Part shown: piece by piece, positions 23,096-31,215 of the stretch
How positions within the stretch are numbered: the first letter of the stretch is position 1
Layout of the letters: each line of letters begins with the position of its first letter
Source: a candidate division WWE3 bacterium RIFCSPLOWO2_12_FULL_36_10
Lineage (GTDB): Bacteria; Patescibacteriota; WWE3; UBA101185; UBA10185
Length of the DNA: 34,741 nucleotides
Assembly (NCBI GenBank): GCA_001772985.1
Contig: MEVN01000034.1
Span: forward strand, 1 to 34,741
Reading direction: 5' to 3'
Notes under the pieces: generated by a model
Told to the model about the DNA's origin: nothing
The model's database searches: none
The model's input: the letters and a program-made list of their open reading frames with translations, nothing else
Translations under genes and position numbers: made by a program

Positions 23096-24125
23096 AAAAG
23101 TAGCCGTTGGTTTAAGCGGGGGTGTTGACTCTTCCGTGTCAGCGTATCTATTAAAAAAACAAGGATATGAAGTTACTGGAGTTTACATGCAATGTTGGGA
23201 TTCAAAGGCCGATGGATGCAGAGCAGAAGAAGATAGGGCCGATGCGGTGAAGGTTGCTTCTCGCATTGAAATCCCGTTTTTAACTCTTGATTTTAGAGCA
23301 GAATATAAACAAAAAGTAATAGAATATTTTTATAAAAGCTATGAGGAAGGTTTAACTCCAAATCCAGATATTTTGTGCAATAAAGAAATTAAATTTGGTT
23401 TATTTATGGACTGGGCAATAAAGGAAGGATTTGATTTTGTAGCAACCGGACACTACGCTCGAATAAAAAATAACACATTAATGAGAGGGATAGATAATAC
23501 TAAAGATCAATCATACTTTTTGTATCTACTAAATAAAGAACAGCTTAAAAAAATAATTTTCCCGTTAGGGGAAATGAGAAAAATTGAAGTTAGAAAGATT
23601 GCGAAAAAGGTTGGTTTGCAAAATTTTAATAAACCGGACAGTATGGGAATTTGTTTTATTGGAGAGGTTGATATTAAAGATTTTCTCTCAAAAAAACTCC
23701 CGATAAAGGTTGGAAATGTGGTTGATAAAAACGGCGAAATTATTGGAACACATGATGGGGTGTATTTTTATACAATTGGGCAAAGACACGGCTTTAAAAT
23801 TACTAAGTATTACGGCCTCCCGCTTTATGTAATTGGAAAAAATATGGAAAAAAATGAACTTATCGTTGGTTTTGGAAAAGATGGGCTAAGAAGAAACTTT
23901 GAGGTTTCTGATTTGCACTGGATAGAAAAAACACCTAGTGGAAAAATTAATTGCGATATGAGAATTAGACATTTGGGCGTGTTGAACAAAGCTTCTCTAA
24001 CGGAGGTTGTGAAAGGGACTTACATAGTTGAAACTAGAGAACCGCTTTTGGCCGTTGCTGCGGGACAAAGCGCGGTGTTTTATGACAGCAAAGGAGTTGT
24101 TCTTGGCGGTGGAATTATTCTTTAA
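23079..24125 (+). CDS. mnmA: tRNA-specific 2-thiouridylase
   Basis: MnmA makes 2-thiouridine at U34 of tRNAs for Lys, Glu and Gln. It has the PP-loop VAVGLSGGVDSS, the catalytic Cys in NPDILCNKEIKFG and the second Cys in MGICFIGE. The C-terminal beta domain ends AAGQSAVFYDSKGVVLGGG. I chose TTG at 23079 because GGAGCGG lies 5-11 nt upstream and KKVSKKVAVGLSGG fits family starts. The in-frame ATG at 23025 adds 18 unconserved residues inside the HEPN gene. The stop is 2 bp from the convergent M23 gene stop. Confidence 0.92.
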   Translation: MKKVSKKVAVGLSGGVDSSVSAYLLKKQGYEVTGVYMQCWDSKADGCRAEEDRADAVKVASRIEIPFLTLDFRAEYKQKVIEYFYKSYEEGLTPNPDILCNKEIKFGLFMDWAIKEGFDFVATGHYARIKNNTLMRGIDNTKDQSYFLYLLNKEQLKKIIFPLGEMRKIEVRKIAKKVGLQNFNKPDSMGICFIGEVDIKDFLSKKLPIKVGNVVDKNGEIIGTHDGVYFYTIGQRHGFKITKYYGLPLYVIGKNMEKNELIVGFGKDGLRRNFEVSDLHWIEKTPSGKINCDMRIRHLGVLNKASLTEVVKGTYIVETREPLLAVAAGQSAVFYDSKGVVLGGGIIL

Positions 24126-24127
24126 AT

Positions 24128-26470
24128 TTATTCTGTAGAAAACCCTACCGCTTTAATGGTTACAGTGTTTTTGAATTTATTTTTTGTGTCTATTTTTATT
24201 AATATATCCTTTATTTCTTCCTGATTACCGTTTATGTCTTGAGCTTTATATTGTATAGAAACTATTCCTTCTAAATTAATTGTAAAGGGGGTTATATATT
24301 CGTTCCAATCTTCTTCGCCATTTATTGAGTAGAAAACTTTATCCAAGTCCGTTGTGGCTGAAGAAAAAGTAATTAGCGGATACGTTTTATACCAGCCATC
24401 AATTTGATTATCACTAATCGTAATTTGAGTCTCCGGAGCTTGGGCATCAATTTTTTCACCCATTACAGCAAAGTCTGAGAAATGACTTGTTATAGCTGAA
24501 ATTTTATTTTTTGATAAATCAAGAGTTGATTCAAGTGATTTCCAAGTATTAGCAATTTCATCCAAATAATATATTTTTAAAGTTTCAAATTTGACATTCT
24601 TTAGTTCTGAAAGAGTTAGGTCTATTTCTAAGGTTGATAGGAAATCTACGTTTAGTTTTTCCCCAAGATTAGAATACAGATTAACTATAAAAGAAGTGTT
24701 TGGAATGTAAGTTAGAACATTTTGAATTTTTGCAAGTTGTGGCTTTGAGTTTGATTCTATAAAAATAGTGGAATTTCCGATGGTAGAATTGTTAGGAAAT
24801 ATAATTTTCTTATTTTCAAGCACAACTTCTTTAGTGCTTTGGCTTAAATACGATGCCAAATCTTTTTTTGAGATTTTCCAGAGATATTCGCTTGATGTTC
24901 CGGTGTGATTTCCCAAAGCATCGGACCATTTAAAAGATTCCCACGGGTCTTCCGGTTGGTTTACGTTTTGGCTATCCCAACCAAAGGGATCTGTTTTTAT
25001 GCTTGGGTTCTCGATTTTAGCAATTGAAAAATGAAGATGAGGGCCTGTTGTATTTCCGGTCATGCCAACAAGTCCAATTTGGCTACCTGTATCTATCCAG
25101 ACCGGACCAGTAGTTGTTATAATGCCGGCTTTTTGCAGATGAGCATAAATAGTTTGATATCCGTTTTGATGGTTGATTTGTATATAATTTCCAAGTCCGG
25201 TTTTATTGTAACCGTACGTAGCAAACCCGGGAGCCGGGGCAACAATTTTTGTGCCGTATGGAAGTGAAAAATCATAACCATCGTGACTGCTGTAATACAT
25301 TTTCGGTTCCTTTTCCCTAATTCCTAAGTAGTTAAGTGTTGTTCCTTTTGCGCTAATTGGTTCGGAGAAATATGGATATCCAAGGAGAGGGTATTCGTGA
25401 TCAAAAAAAGTGTAAATCTTTTCTATTAATTCATTTTCGTTTTTGACTTTCCAAGGTGTATTAAGAAAGGGTAAAACGTTTGACTCTTGTTTTGGAATTG
25501 TATATTTATAAATTCCGTCAGACGGAGTTGCTGTAAAAATAAGCGAGGGTGCGGAAAAAAGCCATGAGATATCTACTACATTTCCGTCCGTGAATGGCAG
25601 ATTAAGAAAGGCGTCTTCCCAAGTTAATCCAAAGTCTACTGATTTAAAAATTGTAAACTTAAGACTGATTGGATTTTGTTTACCCGCATAAAATACTCCG
25701 TTGTAATATTTGATAGCTCCTGTTGGAAAATTTCCCCAGTTTGCAACTTTTGACCAATTTTTTCCGTAATCAGTTGATCGGTATAAACCGGTTGAATTGG
25801 AGTTTCCGGCCAAAATAACATTTTTATATATTTCGATATACTTTATTTTTAAATCTTTAAGTTGTGGTAATTCGTTCCAAGTACTTCCATAATCATTTGA
25901 GATAAAGGTTTGAAGGCCGGTTGATGCGATAACTGTATTATCGTAACCTGAAATCTCACTTATTTGCGGACCGAAAAATCCGTCACCGATTTTTTGTTCC
26001 CACGTTACTCCATCGTCTTTTGAAATCCAAAGTCCTTGACTGTATGTACCAAGTATTACCGAATTTGTTGTAGCCAAAACGCTTGATGCCGAAAAATTAT
26101 TTCCATAATGCTGCCAAGTAATTCCTTTATCAACTGATTTAAAAAATCCATTCTCGTTTCCCACATTGTAGTAAGTTGAAACGTATAAATTTTGATTAAG
26201 GTACGAAATATCTGTTACGCCTCGACCATTTAAGCCAAGTTTTGTCCACGAGTTTCCAAGATCGGAACTTACATAAACTCCATTATGAGGATTTAACCAT
26301 AAACGTGTATCATATTCTCCGGCCATTATTCCCCAGGGAGTAGTTTCTATTGTTGAAACGTTAGCACTGTTTAAATTTGTTTTTGTCCACTGGTTATCTG
26401 CGTATGTTATTTTAGAACAAAACAAGAAGCTAAAGATTAAAAATATTAAAACTAAAATTTTATATTTCAT
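24128..26470 (-). CDS. secreted BNR-repeat protein with M23 metallopeptidase domain
   Basis: This 780-residue protein begins with a signal peptide (about 1-24, ending ITYADNQ). Residues about 25-330 hold about six BNR-like repeats of the form SxDxGxTW (SSDLGNSW, SVDKGITW, SKDDGVTW, SNDYGSTW, STDYGKNW, SVDFGLTW), a six-bladed sialidase/sortilin-type propeller. Residues about 365-490 are an M23 endopeptidase with zinc ligands in SHDGYDFS and GPHLHFS. Beta-rich domains follow, ending in an OmpL47-like module (SINGEEDWNEY... IQYKAQDINGNQE). A role in cell-wall or prey/host surface cleavage is inferred. AGGGTG precedes the ATG. Confidence 0.85.
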   Translation of the reverse strand: MKYKILVLIFLIFSFLFCSKITYADNQWTKTNLNSANVSTIETTPWGIMAGEYDTRLWLNPHNGVYVSSDLGNSWTKLGLNGRGVTDISYLNQNLYVSTYYNVGNENGFFKSVDKGITWQHYGNNFSASSVLATTNSVILGTYSQGLWISKDDGVTWEQKIGDGFFGPQISEISGYDNTVIASTGLQTFISNDYGSTWNELPQLKDLKIKYIEIYKNVILAGNSNSTGLYRSTDYGKNWSKVANWGNFPTGAIKYYNGVFYAGKQNPISLKFTIFKSVDFGLTWEDAFLNLPFTDGNVVDISWLFSAPSLIFTATPSDGIYKYTIPKQESNVLPFLNTPWKVKNENELIEKIYTFFDHEYPLLGYPYFSEPISAKGTTLNYLGIREKEPKMYYSSHDGYDFSLPYGTKIVAPAPGFATYGYNKTGLGNYIQINHQNGYQTIYAHLQKAGIITTTGPVWIDTGSQIGLVGMTGNTTGPHLHFSIAKIENPSIKTDPFGWDSQNVNQPEDPWESFKWSDALGNHTGTSSEYLWKISKKDLASYLSQSTKEVVLENKKIIFPNNSTIGNSTIFIESNSKPQLAKIQNVLTYIPNTSFIVNLYSNLGEKLNVDFLSTLEIDLTLSELKNVKFETLKIYYLDEIANTWKSLESTLDLSKNKISAITSHFSDFAVMGEKIDAQAPETQITISDNQIDGWYKTYPLITFSSATTDLDKVFYSINGEEDWNEYITPFTINLEGIVSIQYKAQDINGNQEEIKDILIKIDTKNKFKNTVTIKAVGFSTE

Positions 26471-26518
26471 TATTCACCCTAATATACATTGCAATATTAT
26501 TTGCGCAATAACCAGAAA

Positions 26519-26546
26519 TCTACTCTGAGTAGACATAGTGTATAAT
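26519..26546 (+). promoter_or_regulatory. promoter with 7-1-7 palindrome, receiver-like operon
   Basis: TATAAT (26541-26546) is preceded by the perfect inverted repeat TCTACTC-T-GAGTAGA (26519-26533), placed between the -35 and -10 positions. The leader is about 26 nt and carries AAGGAG. The arrangement mirrors the palindrome upstream of the FVW operon. Confidence 0.6.
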
Positions 26547-26578
26547 GACGCCACCTGGATCAAAGAAGGAGAAACGAG

Positions 26579-26932
26579 ATGAGTCTCACAGTAGTGCATG
26601 TTAGTGGTGATGAAGATCGGTGGCGCGGTCAAATTAATTATTTGCTACGTTCATCGAGAATTTTTTCTAATATCTTTTGTTTTGATATCGAGGGAATGGA
26701 AAGATTTTTGGCTGAAGTTGGACTTAGGCCAACCATTGTCCTTGTTAATTACTTTGTAGAAAAACTAGGTGATGGAGCAGGATTTGCAAGGAAACTTAAG
26801 GAAAGTGGCATACCGGTAATTATTATTGGAGCGGATTTTGTTGTTGGATTTAATCCCAGAGATGAATGTCTTACAAGGGTTAATCTTCCAAGTGATTTAG
26901 TTCCTTTAATTAGGAGAAGGTTAAGTTTGTGA
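26579..26932 (+). CDS. receiver-like protein 1 (no phospho-acceptor Asp)
   Basis: This 117-residue alpha/beta protein has the five-strand plan of a response-regulator receiver: TVVHVSGDED (acidic cluster), helix, IFCFD, helix, TIVLVNYF, helix, IPVIIIGAD, and a last helix. The position of the phosphorylated Asp after strand 3 is Asn (VLVNYF), so two-component signalling is unlikely. It is followed by two related genes and has no kinase neighbour. AAGGAG lies about 8 nt before the ATG. Function unknown. Confidence 0.75.
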   Translation: MSLTVVHVSGDEDRWRGQINYLLRSSRIFSNIFCFDIEGMERFLAEVGLRPTIVLVNYFVEKLGDGAGFARKLKESGIPVIIIGADFVVGFNPRDECLTRVNLPSDLVPLIRRRLSL

Positions 26933-26966
26933 GTTGCTTGCGAACCTACCAGTGAGGAGGGATGAA

Positions 26967-27302
26967 ATGGAAAAGAGTGTTCTTCTGGTCTCAGGCGATG
27001 AGGGCTTTAGAACCAGAGTTGCGGAGCTTGTTCGTGGCAGAGGATTTATTTGTGTAACAGCAAACAGTATTTCAGATGCTTCTGAGGCTCTCAAAAGAGC
27101 TATTTACGACCTAGTTTTGATTGATTCAAATGTTGGGCCGGAACTTTTGGTAAGGGAATTCGTCAAAATATTACTTGAACACAAACAAAAGGTTTTGGTT
27201 TTCGTTTTAATTATTCCTGATTGGGTAGGGTTAGAAGTTCCTCTTATTCTGCGGACGCTAGTTAACGAGCAGTTACCGGATTGGATGGAGAAAAATGGAT
27301 AA
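26967..27302 (+). CDS. receiver-like protein 2 (keeps acceptor Asp)
   Basis: This protein of about 111 residues shows VLLVSGDEGFRTRVAELVRGRGF and YDLVLIDSNVGPELLV, the clearest receiver of the set. It keeps the acidic pocket and the phospho-acceptor Asp, but the later Thr/Ser and Lys positions are unclear (VFVLIIPDW). I use ATG 26967 because GAGGAGGG lies 5-12 nt upstream; an in-frame TTG at 26934 has none. No output domain. It overlaps the next gene by 8 bp. Confidence 0.75.
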   Translation: MEKSVLLVSGDEGFRTRVAELVRGRGFICVTANSISDASEALKRAIYDLVLIDSNVGPELLVREFVKILLEHKQKVLVFVLIIPDWVGLEVPLILRTLVNEQLPDWMEKNG

Positions 27303-27651
27303 ACCACTCATGGTTGTGCTCGTTAAGGGCGGAATTAGGACACGGATAGTTGGGTTTTTGGCGACAAAAAGAGTACCATTCGCGCCTTTTGGTGATTTCG
27401 ATTCAGCAGAAGTGGCTTATAAACGGGAAGATTATAGCGGGGTGATATTTTATTGCGGAGCTTCTGATTGGCCAAAAATTGTGCCTTTTGCAAACAGACT
27501 TGTAAGGGAAAAAGTACCTGTAGTGGTAATTTCATGGAGCATACTAAGTTTTTCCGGATTGGATGCACCTTTTATTTCTACATCCGGATGGGATGGGGAT
27601 TATATGAAAAGCGTAAGGCAATGGTTAAAAACTAACCACTTTGTCAGTTAG
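27295..27651 (+). CDS. receiver-like protein 3 (no phospho-acceptor Asp)
   Basis: This 118-residue protein has the same strand-helix pattern: LMVVLVKGGIRTRIVGFLATKRV, VAYKREDYSGVIFYCGASDW and KVPVVVISW. The acidic pocket and phosphoacceptor are lost (KGG and YCG). The ATG overlaps the end of gene 2, so translation is coupled. A terminator follows 7 nt after the stop. The three together look like a complex of one possible phospho-receiver and two non-phosphorylatable partners, which is inference. Confidence 0.75.
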   Translation: MDKPLMVVLVKGGIRTRIVGFLATKRVPFAPFGDFDSAEVAYKREDYSGVIFYCGASDWPKIVPFANRLVREKVPVVVISWSILSFSGLDAPFISTSGWDGDYMKSVRQWLKTNHFVS

Positions 27652-27657
27652 CCTTTT

Positions 27658-27695
27658 GGCGCGGAATATTCAAAAGATAAACCGCGCCGTTTTTT
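27658..27695 (+). terminator. rho-independent terminator of receiver-like operon
   Basis: GGCGCGG (27658-27664) pairs with CCGCGCC (27682-27688), followed by G and six T. Confidence 0.9.
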
Positions 27696-27696
27696 A

Positions 27697-27872
27697 AGGA
27701 TAATCCTAGATAGACCCTAATTTCTGCCACTATATCAATGTCATGAATTTAGGAATACAAACGACCGTTGTTTCTCCTCATACCTGAAGGTTTTTAAAAA
27801 ATAATCCAATCGTATTTAAACCGATTTTGTTAAGATGCCAACCTTTCCAAGGATTATCCTAGGATAATCCTT
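27697..27872. promoter_or_regulatory. AGGATWATCCT operator-like repeats in intergenic region
   Basis: The 275-bp gap before the aminopropyltransferase gene holds AGGATAATCCT at 27697-27707. A perfect 24-bp palindrome lies at 27849-27872, made of AAGGATTATCCT and its reverse complement. A fourth GGATTATCCT lies inside the gene at 28007-28016. The 11-mer is itself nearly palindromic, so each copy could bind a dimer. No gene is seen in the gap; the bases directly before the ATG contain GATAAT at 27962-27967, too close for an ordinary -10. Confidence 0.55.
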
Positions 27873-27971
27873 ATTACATATTATAAATACAACGGATTTT
27901 TAGGAAACAAGAAACAATGACTAACATAATTTCTTGCTATAACATCAAGTTGGTGTAAACCGGATAATTCT

Positions 27972-29366
27972 ATGCCGTCTTATCAAACGTTTTCACGGTT
28001 GGTCTTGGATTATCCTCATCACACCCATTTTATTGATATAATTCCCGTGATGGGAAATATCATAAATGAACTAAAATTAAAGAACCCCGATCTTAAAGAA
28101 GCTGAAATTGAAGGCATTCTTTATATACTTTTAAATAGTAAATCTCTGACTAATAATGAACTGGTAAGATTAACAGGACTTCCAAAAGAAACTCTTAAAC
28201 AGTTTAAATTTTCAATTGCCAATTTTCTTAAGGAAGCGAAAGATGAAGCCGTTAGCTTAAATGAAGATGGTATTAAAATAATCTCTGACTTAAAACTTAA
28301 GCCAAGTACTTTGCCGTTGTTAAAATTTCATAATCCTGATTTAGTAAAAAAACTTAAAGAAATTAGAAAAAAACACAATCTAATCCCAAAAAGAGAACTG
28401 GATCAATTTTTTGCAACGGAAGAAACTTCAATATCAAAAGCTGAGATAGTAAATGCAAAAGGTTTAATTAAAAACAAAAGTATCGCGGTTTTAGGAGATG
28501 ACGATTTAGCTTCAATTTCAATTGCATTATTAAACCCAAGTTACGAAAATATCGTTGTTTTTGATGTAGATGATGAAATATTAAAAGTAGTTCGTGATAT
28601 TGCAAAAGAATACGATTTAAAAAATGTTCAAACTCAAGTTTACAGCGTGTTTGATATTTTAAAAATTGAATTTAAACATAAATTTGACGTTGTTTTAATT
28701 GACCCGCCGTACACAAAGCGAGGCGTTAGCCTATTTTTAGCAAGGTCAATCCAACTTTTAAAAAAGCCTTTGAATTTTGCAGGACCTTTTATTTTCTTTA
28801 ATTATGGAAATAGCTTTAAGAATCCTCAAAAAACCTTAGAAATACAGGAATTAATTTCAAGCTATAAAATGGTAATAGAAGATAAAATTGACAAATTTAA
28901 TTCTTATTATGGTGCTGAATCTATTGGAAGCTCAAGCTCTGTTTATGTACTAAAGTTAACTCCCGCTACAAAAGTTTCGGATCATAAAGGACTTGGAAAG
29001 ATTTATACTTATGAAAAACAAGAGGAAGATGAATTTCCGTTCACGAGCCATTACGTTTTTAAATTGTTTGATGTGCCGGGAAAAATAATTCAAGACGAGA
29101 AAAAGTTAGAAAATATTACTCTTGATTTTTGTACAAAACACAATTTAAAAGTTAAGGAGGTTTTTGTGACAAAATTTAAACCTCATGGTTGTACTATTAC
29201 TGTAGTCTTATCAAACTCTAATTTATTAATTCACACTTGGTACAAAGAAAGGGCAGTTCATATAGATTTAGTTGTTTGTACTGAAATTTATAAAGAAAGC
29301 GAGATGATATTAACTCTTGCGCAGCTTTTTGCAACTGAAAAGATTGAATATAAAAAGATTGAGTAG
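27972..29366 (+). CDS. BpsA-like aminopropyltransferase fused to SpeD (AdoMet decarboxylase)
   Basis: This 464-residue protein has three parts. Residues about 25-150 are a winged-helix-like region (KSLTNNELVRLTGLPKETL). Residues 165-335 are a Rossmann transferase like branched-chain polyamine synthase BpsA, with IAVLGDDDLASIS (Gly175-Asp178) and VVLIDPPYTKRG (Asp244-Thr248). Residues 355-464 match the bacterial SpeD proenzyme: the pyruvoyl-forming Ser is Ser416, with His421 (LLIHTW) and Cys436 (LVVCTE), aligned by eye to Ser63/His68/Cys83 of T. maritima SpeD. The residue before the cleavage Ser is Asn instead of Glu. The fusion could make decarboxylated AdoMet and use it at once to extend a polyamine. 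Substrate unproven. Confidence 0.8.
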   Translation: MPSYQTFSRLVLDYPHHTHFIDIIPVMGNIINELKLKNPDLKEAEIEGILYILLNSKSLTNNELVRLTGLPKETLKQFKFSIANFLKEAKDEAVSLNEDGIKIISDLKLKPSTLPLLKFHNPDLVKKLKEIRKKHNLIPKRELDQFFATEETSISKAEIVNAKGLIKNKSIAVLGDDDLASISIALLNPSYENIVVFDVDDEILKVVRDIAKEYDLKNVQTQVYSVFDILKIEFKHKFDVVLIDPPYTKRGVSLFLARSIQLLKKPLNFAGPFIFFNYGNSFKNPQKTLEIQELISSYKMVIEDKIDKFNSYYGAESIGSSSSVYVLKLTPATKVSDHKGLGKIYTYEKQEEDEFPFTSHYVFKLFDVPGKIIQDEKKLENITLDFCTKHNLKVKEVFVTKFKPHGCTITVVLSNSNLLIHTWYKERAVHIDLVVCTEIYKESEMILTLAQLFATEKIEYKKIE

Positions 29367-29378
29367 TAAAATATAAAT

Positions 29379-29681
29379 ATGGCAAACATGAAAGCAAATT
29401 CAGGAGAAGCTTTTGTTCCGGAAGAATTACGTAAAGAGGGTGAGTTGTCTGAAAGCGAGTCTATTGTTAGGCAATTAGGTCAAGAGGGGGCAGTAGAGAG
29501 TATAGTTGATGAAAGCGGAGACGTTGAAGATGTTACAAATTTGAGCACGGAGGATGAAGGAGCTGTAGAGGATTGGAGAGTCGAACTTGAGAAAGCAAAC
29601 GAAGAGGATTTGGGAAAAGGGTCTGCTAATGATATTCCAGACTTGGGTCAAAGATTAAACGGTAACACTCCAACTGTGTGA
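29379..29681 (+). CDS. small acidic protein, unknown
   Basis: This 100-residue protein is rich in Glu, Asp, Ser and Gly, with no hydrophobic core and no motif, so it is probably disordered. TAAAAT ends 6 bp before the ATG with no Shine-Dalgarno site, the leaderless pattern. It lies between the polyamine fusion and the rRNA promoter. Composition bias makes the coding call weaker than for neighbours. Confidence 0.55.
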   Translation: MANMKANSGEAFVPEELRKEGELSESESIVRQLGQEGAVESIVDESGDVEDVTNLSTEDEGAVEDWRVELEKANEEDLGKGSANDIPDLGQRLNGNTPTV

Positions 29682-29692
29682 TTTCCCCGTCA

Positions 29693-29721
29693 TTGACATA
29701 GCAACTTTTAATTGTTATCTT
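29693..29721 (+). promoter_or_regulatory. 16S rRNA promoter
   Basis: TTGACA (29693-29698), a 17-bp spacer and TATCTT (29716-29721) lie about 95 bp before the mature 16S end. Confidence 0.65.
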
Positions 29722-29787
29722 TGCCATGCGAAAAAAGTACATTGAAAATTTATCTAAGTTTAAGTAAGAGCAAATGCTTTTCATTAA

Positions 29788-29815
29788 TTTCAAGAGATGG
29801 AAAGCGAAAAGAATG
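29788..29815 (+). other. 16S processing stem, leader strand
   Basis: AAAGCGAAAAGAATG (29801-29815) is perfectly complementary to CATTCTTTTCGCTTT at 32200-32214. TTTCAAG (29788-29794) also pairs with CTTGAAA (32221-32227). This forms the RNase III-type stalk around pre-16S and shows that the spacer genes begin just after it. Confidence 0.8.
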
Positions 29816-30796
29816 TTTTTTTGAGAATTCGATCCTAGTTCAGGACGAATGCTAGCGGCGTGCCTAAGGTATGCAAGTCTAACCCCGCCTTTGGCGGAGT
29901 GGCGAACGGCTGAGTAATACGCAGGAATCTACCCTCAAGTAAGGAATAACCCACCGAAAGGCGGGATAATACCTTATGTGGTGGCAACACTAAAGTCTGT
30001 ATTTCCGCAAGGGAATACATTCGCTTGAAGACGAGCCTGCGGCCTATCAGTTAGTTGGTGGGGTAAAAGCCTACCAAGACTATGACGGGTACCGGGCCTG
30101 AGAGGGCGTACCGGCAGAGGGGCACTGAGACACGGGCCTCACTCCTACGGGAGGCAGCAATCGGGAATATTGCGCAATGGACGAAAGTCTGACGCAGCGA
30201 CGTCGCGTGGAGGATGAAGGCCTTCGGGTTGTAAACTCATATTAAAAAGCACCGGCTAACTACGTGCCAGCAGCAGCGGTCATACGTAGGGTGCAAGCAT
30301 TGTCCGGATTTATTGGGCGTAAAGAGTTCTGTAGGCGGTAGTGTAAGTCAATGGTTAAATCCTTCAGCTTAACTGAAGAACTGCTTTTGATACTGCATTA
30401 CTAGAGATAGTTAGGGGGCATCGGAACCTATGGTGAAGCAGTGAAATGCGTTGATATCATAGGGAACACCAAGGGGGAAGCCAGATGCCTGGGACTGTTC
30501 TGACGCTGAGAGACGAAAGCGTGGGGAGCGACACGGATTAGATACCCGTTTAGTCCACGCTGTAAACTATGCCTGCTGGATACCTGAAGTAATTTGGGTG
30601 TCGAAGTTAACACGTTAAGCAGGCCGCCTGGGGAGTACGGTCGCAAGGCTAAAACTCAAAGGAATTGGCGGGGACCCGCACAAGCGGTGGAGCATGCTCT
30701 TTAATTGGTTGCTAACCCAAGAACCTTACCCAGACTTGACATTCGCCTGCAAATCCATCGAAAGGTGGACATCCTTAGAGGGTGGCTAACAGGTGT

Positions 30797-30830
<34 letters not shown>

Positions 30831-31057
30831 ACCCTTAAGTGGGTTAACGAGCGCAACCCCTATTGCTAGTTGTATCACTCTAGCGAAACTGCCTCGGTAA
30901 CGGGGAGGAAGGTGGGGACGACTTCAAGTCGGTATTGCCTTTATGTCTGGGGCTAGAAGCATGCTACAATGGCGCATACAACAAGTTGCAACGCGGTAAC
31001 GCGAAGCTAATCTTTAAAAGTGCGTCTCAGTTCGGATTGAGGGCTGAAACTCGACCT

Positions 31058-31091
<34 letters not shown>

Positions 31092-31215
31092 ACATACTGC
31101 GGTGAATACGTTCTCGGGTCTTGCACACACCGCCCGTCACGTCAGCAAAGCTGGGGCCACCTTAAGTCTGACGTTAGTTGGCCCAAGGTGGAATCAGTGA
31201 TGAGGATGAAGTCGT

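Noticed and set aside
24128..26470. BNR repeats as a DNA tandem repeat or CRISPR array
   Set aside because: Similarity is at the protein level only (SxDxGxTW) with irregular spacing; no CRISPR repeat-spacer pattern or cas gene occurs anywhere in the window.
27700..27971. Replication origin based on TTATCC-containing repeats
   Set aside because: The repeats are GGATWATCC palindromes rather than DnaA boxes (TTATCCACA), and dnaA/dnaN are not present, although recF is about 9 kb away.
29835..30646. Open frames antisense to 16S rRNA
   Set aside because: They lie fully inside a well-conserved rRNA gene and show no protein family features.
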